Positions 13,613 through 14,557 of a stretch of 14,557 nt of DNA are shown in pieces. Position 1 is the first letter of the stretch. The number at the start of each line of letters is the position of its first letter. The position numbers and the translations under genes are program-made. The notes under the pieces are model-generated. The model was not told the origin of the DNA. It worked only from the letters and a program-made list of their open reading frames with translations, and ran no database searches. Location of the stretch: positions 1 to 14,557 of the forward strand of contig CAMYNZ010000083.1 of the NCBI GenBank assembly GCA_947259865.1. The letters run 5' to 3'. This stretch comes from an uncultured Desulfobacterales bacterium (GTDB lineage Bacteria > Desulfobacterota > Desulfobacteria > Desulfobacterales > G020354645).

Positions 13613-14557
13613 ATGGAAGTCATCCAGTACGTCGACCCGACGGGCCAGACCATGGTGGCGCGGGTGCCGTCGCAGGGCACCAAGGCGATCCAGCTCGGCA
13701 GCCAGCTCGTCGTCGAAGAGAGCCAGCAGGCGGTCTTCTTCCGCGACGGCAAGGCGCTCGACACCTTTGGCCCCGGCCGCCACACCCTGGCCACCCAGAA
13801 CCTGCCGTTTCTGACCAAGATCCTGGGGATACCGTTCGAGGGCAAATCGCCCTTCCAGGCGGCGGTGGTCTTCACCTCCAGCAAGACCTTTCTCGATCTC
13901 AAGTGGGGCACCAAGGAGCCGGTGGTCTATCGCGACCAGGAGCTGGCGATGGTGCGGCTGCGCGCCTTTGGCAAGTTCGCCGTGCGCATCGCCAACCCGC
14001 AGCTGTTTGTCAACAGCGTGGTCGGCACCCAGGGGCTCTACACCACCGACGGCGTCGAGGGCTACTTCAAGGACGCCATCGTCGCCCGGCTGACCGATCT
14101 GCTGGGCGAGAACCTGACCTCCATCTTCGACCTTCCCAAGGTCTACGACGAGTTGGGCATGGGGTTGAAGGCGCGGGTCGGCGACGACTTCACCAAGTAC
14201 GGCATCGAGCTGGTGGATTTCTTCCTCGGCGCCATCACGCCGCCGGAAGACGTGCAGAAGATGATCGACGAGCGCACCGGCATGGCCGCGGTCGGCGACA
14301 TGAACCAGTACCTCAAGTTCAAGGCGGCGAAGGCCATGGGCGACGCGGCGCAGCAGTCCGGCGGCGAGACCGGCAGCGGCGTCGGCGCCGGGCTGGGCGT
14401 CGGCATGGGCGCCGGCATGGGGATGATGCTGCCGCAGATGATGAAAGAGGCGATGCAGGGCGGTGGAGCGCCACCGGCCGGCGGGGGAGCGCCGCAGGGC
14501 ACCAGCCAGGCCCCGGCGGCCGCGGCCGGAGCGGTGGCGGCTGGCGCCGCCGCGGGC
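13613..14557 (+). CDS. SPFH-domain protein, 3' end cut off by the window
   Basis: The frame runs from the ATG at 13613 (AGAGGAA about seven bases upstream) without a stop to the window end, giving 315 residues. An N-terminal part has QLVVEESQQAVFFRDGKALDTFGPGRHTLATQNLPFL (about 30-65), the typical beginning of bacterial SPFH proteins of the YdjI type (often labelled virion core protein-like). It continues through YRDQELAMVRLRAFGKFAVRIANPQLFVNSVVG and ends near EDVQKMIDERTGMAAVG (about 220-238). The tail is low-complexity, rich in Gly, Ala, Met and Pro (GVGAGLGVGMGAGMGMM). In this group such a tail often leads to a zinc ribbon, which would lie outside the window. SPFH proteins build ring-shaped assemblies that organise membranes; the specific function here is unknown. 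Confidence 0.86.
   Translation, partial: MEVIQYVDPTGQTMVARVPSQGTKAIQLGSQLVVEESQQAVFFRDGKALDTFGPGRHTLATQNLPFLTKILGIPFEGKSPFQAAVVFTSSKTFLDLKWGTKEPVVYRDQELAMVRLRAFGKFAVRIANPQLFVNSVVGTQGLYTTDGVEGYFKDAIVARLTDLLGENLTSIFDLPKVYDELGMGLKARVGDDFTKYGIELVDFFLGAITPPEDVQKMIDERTGMAAVGDMNQYLKFKAAKAMGDAAQQSGGETGSGVGAGLGVGMGAGMGMMLPQMMKEAMQGGGAPPAGGGAPQGTSQAPAAAAGAVAAGAAAG

Noticed and set aside
1..14557. CRISPR array, tRNA, rRNA, or complete insertion sequence
   Set aside because: No regularly spaced repeats, cloverleaf, rRNA-like stretch or transposase frame was seen on reading both strands by eye.

Overview
The window reads as a composite. From the left edge to about 9.7 kb the DNA is moderate in GC (a little under half by eye) and carries genes typical of an anaerobic or sulfur-metabolising bacterium. 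From about 9.8 to 11.4 kb GC is clearly higher, and from about 11.42 kb to the right edge it is very high (about 70% by eye, with G/C in most third codon positions). The left part suggests a Desulfobacterota-like sulfur organism, which is an inference from gene content only. The right part belongs to a different base-composition class. One open reading frame (9815-12325) crosses the second composition break and joins the N-terminal part of a DUF354 glycosyltransferase-like protein to the C-terminal two thirds of a formate dehydrogenase catalytic subunit. The simplest reading is that the contig was assembled from, or recombined from, unrelated pieces.

Layout: (1) 1-3072 is a lipid/glycan-type set. 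It holds the end of a radical SAM protein on the + strand, facing a two-gene minus-strand unit of an FAD-dependent amine-oxidase-fold oxidoreductase followed by a B12-binding radical SAM protein. (2) 3073-4820 has an exported single-domain rhodanese and a UspA protein, both minus strand, separated by intergenic DNA with long inverted repeats. (3) 4821-9156 is the most coherent block and is devoted to sulfur trafficking. A + strand series encodes a large YeeE/YedE (TsuA-like) thiosulfate/sulfur transporter, a TusA sulfur carrier with the CPxP motif, and two tandem paralogous small membrane-anchored proteins of unknown function, each with a single Cys at or near its C-terminus. It converges on a compact three-gene minus-strand operon whose products look like a reduced DsrE/DsrF/DsrH (TusDCB) set, with its own promoter candidate. 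(4) 9157-9814 is non-coding DNA and a broken C-terminal remnant of a TrkH-type potassium transporter. (5) 9815-12325 is the chimeric frame. (6) 12394-14557 is high-GC DNA with a VanZ-like membrane protein, an unknown 175-residue protein and a truncated SPFH-domain protein with a Gly/Ala/Met-rich tail.

The genes of block 3 plausibly work together: the transporter brings in thiosulfate or another sulfur compound, TusA accepts the sulfur as a persulfide, and the DsrE-like proteins and perhaps the two membrane-anchored Cys proteins receive it. The secreted rhodanese next door could act on thiosulfate or persulfide outside the cytoplasm. No rRNA, tRNA, CRISPR array or intact insertion sequence was seen.
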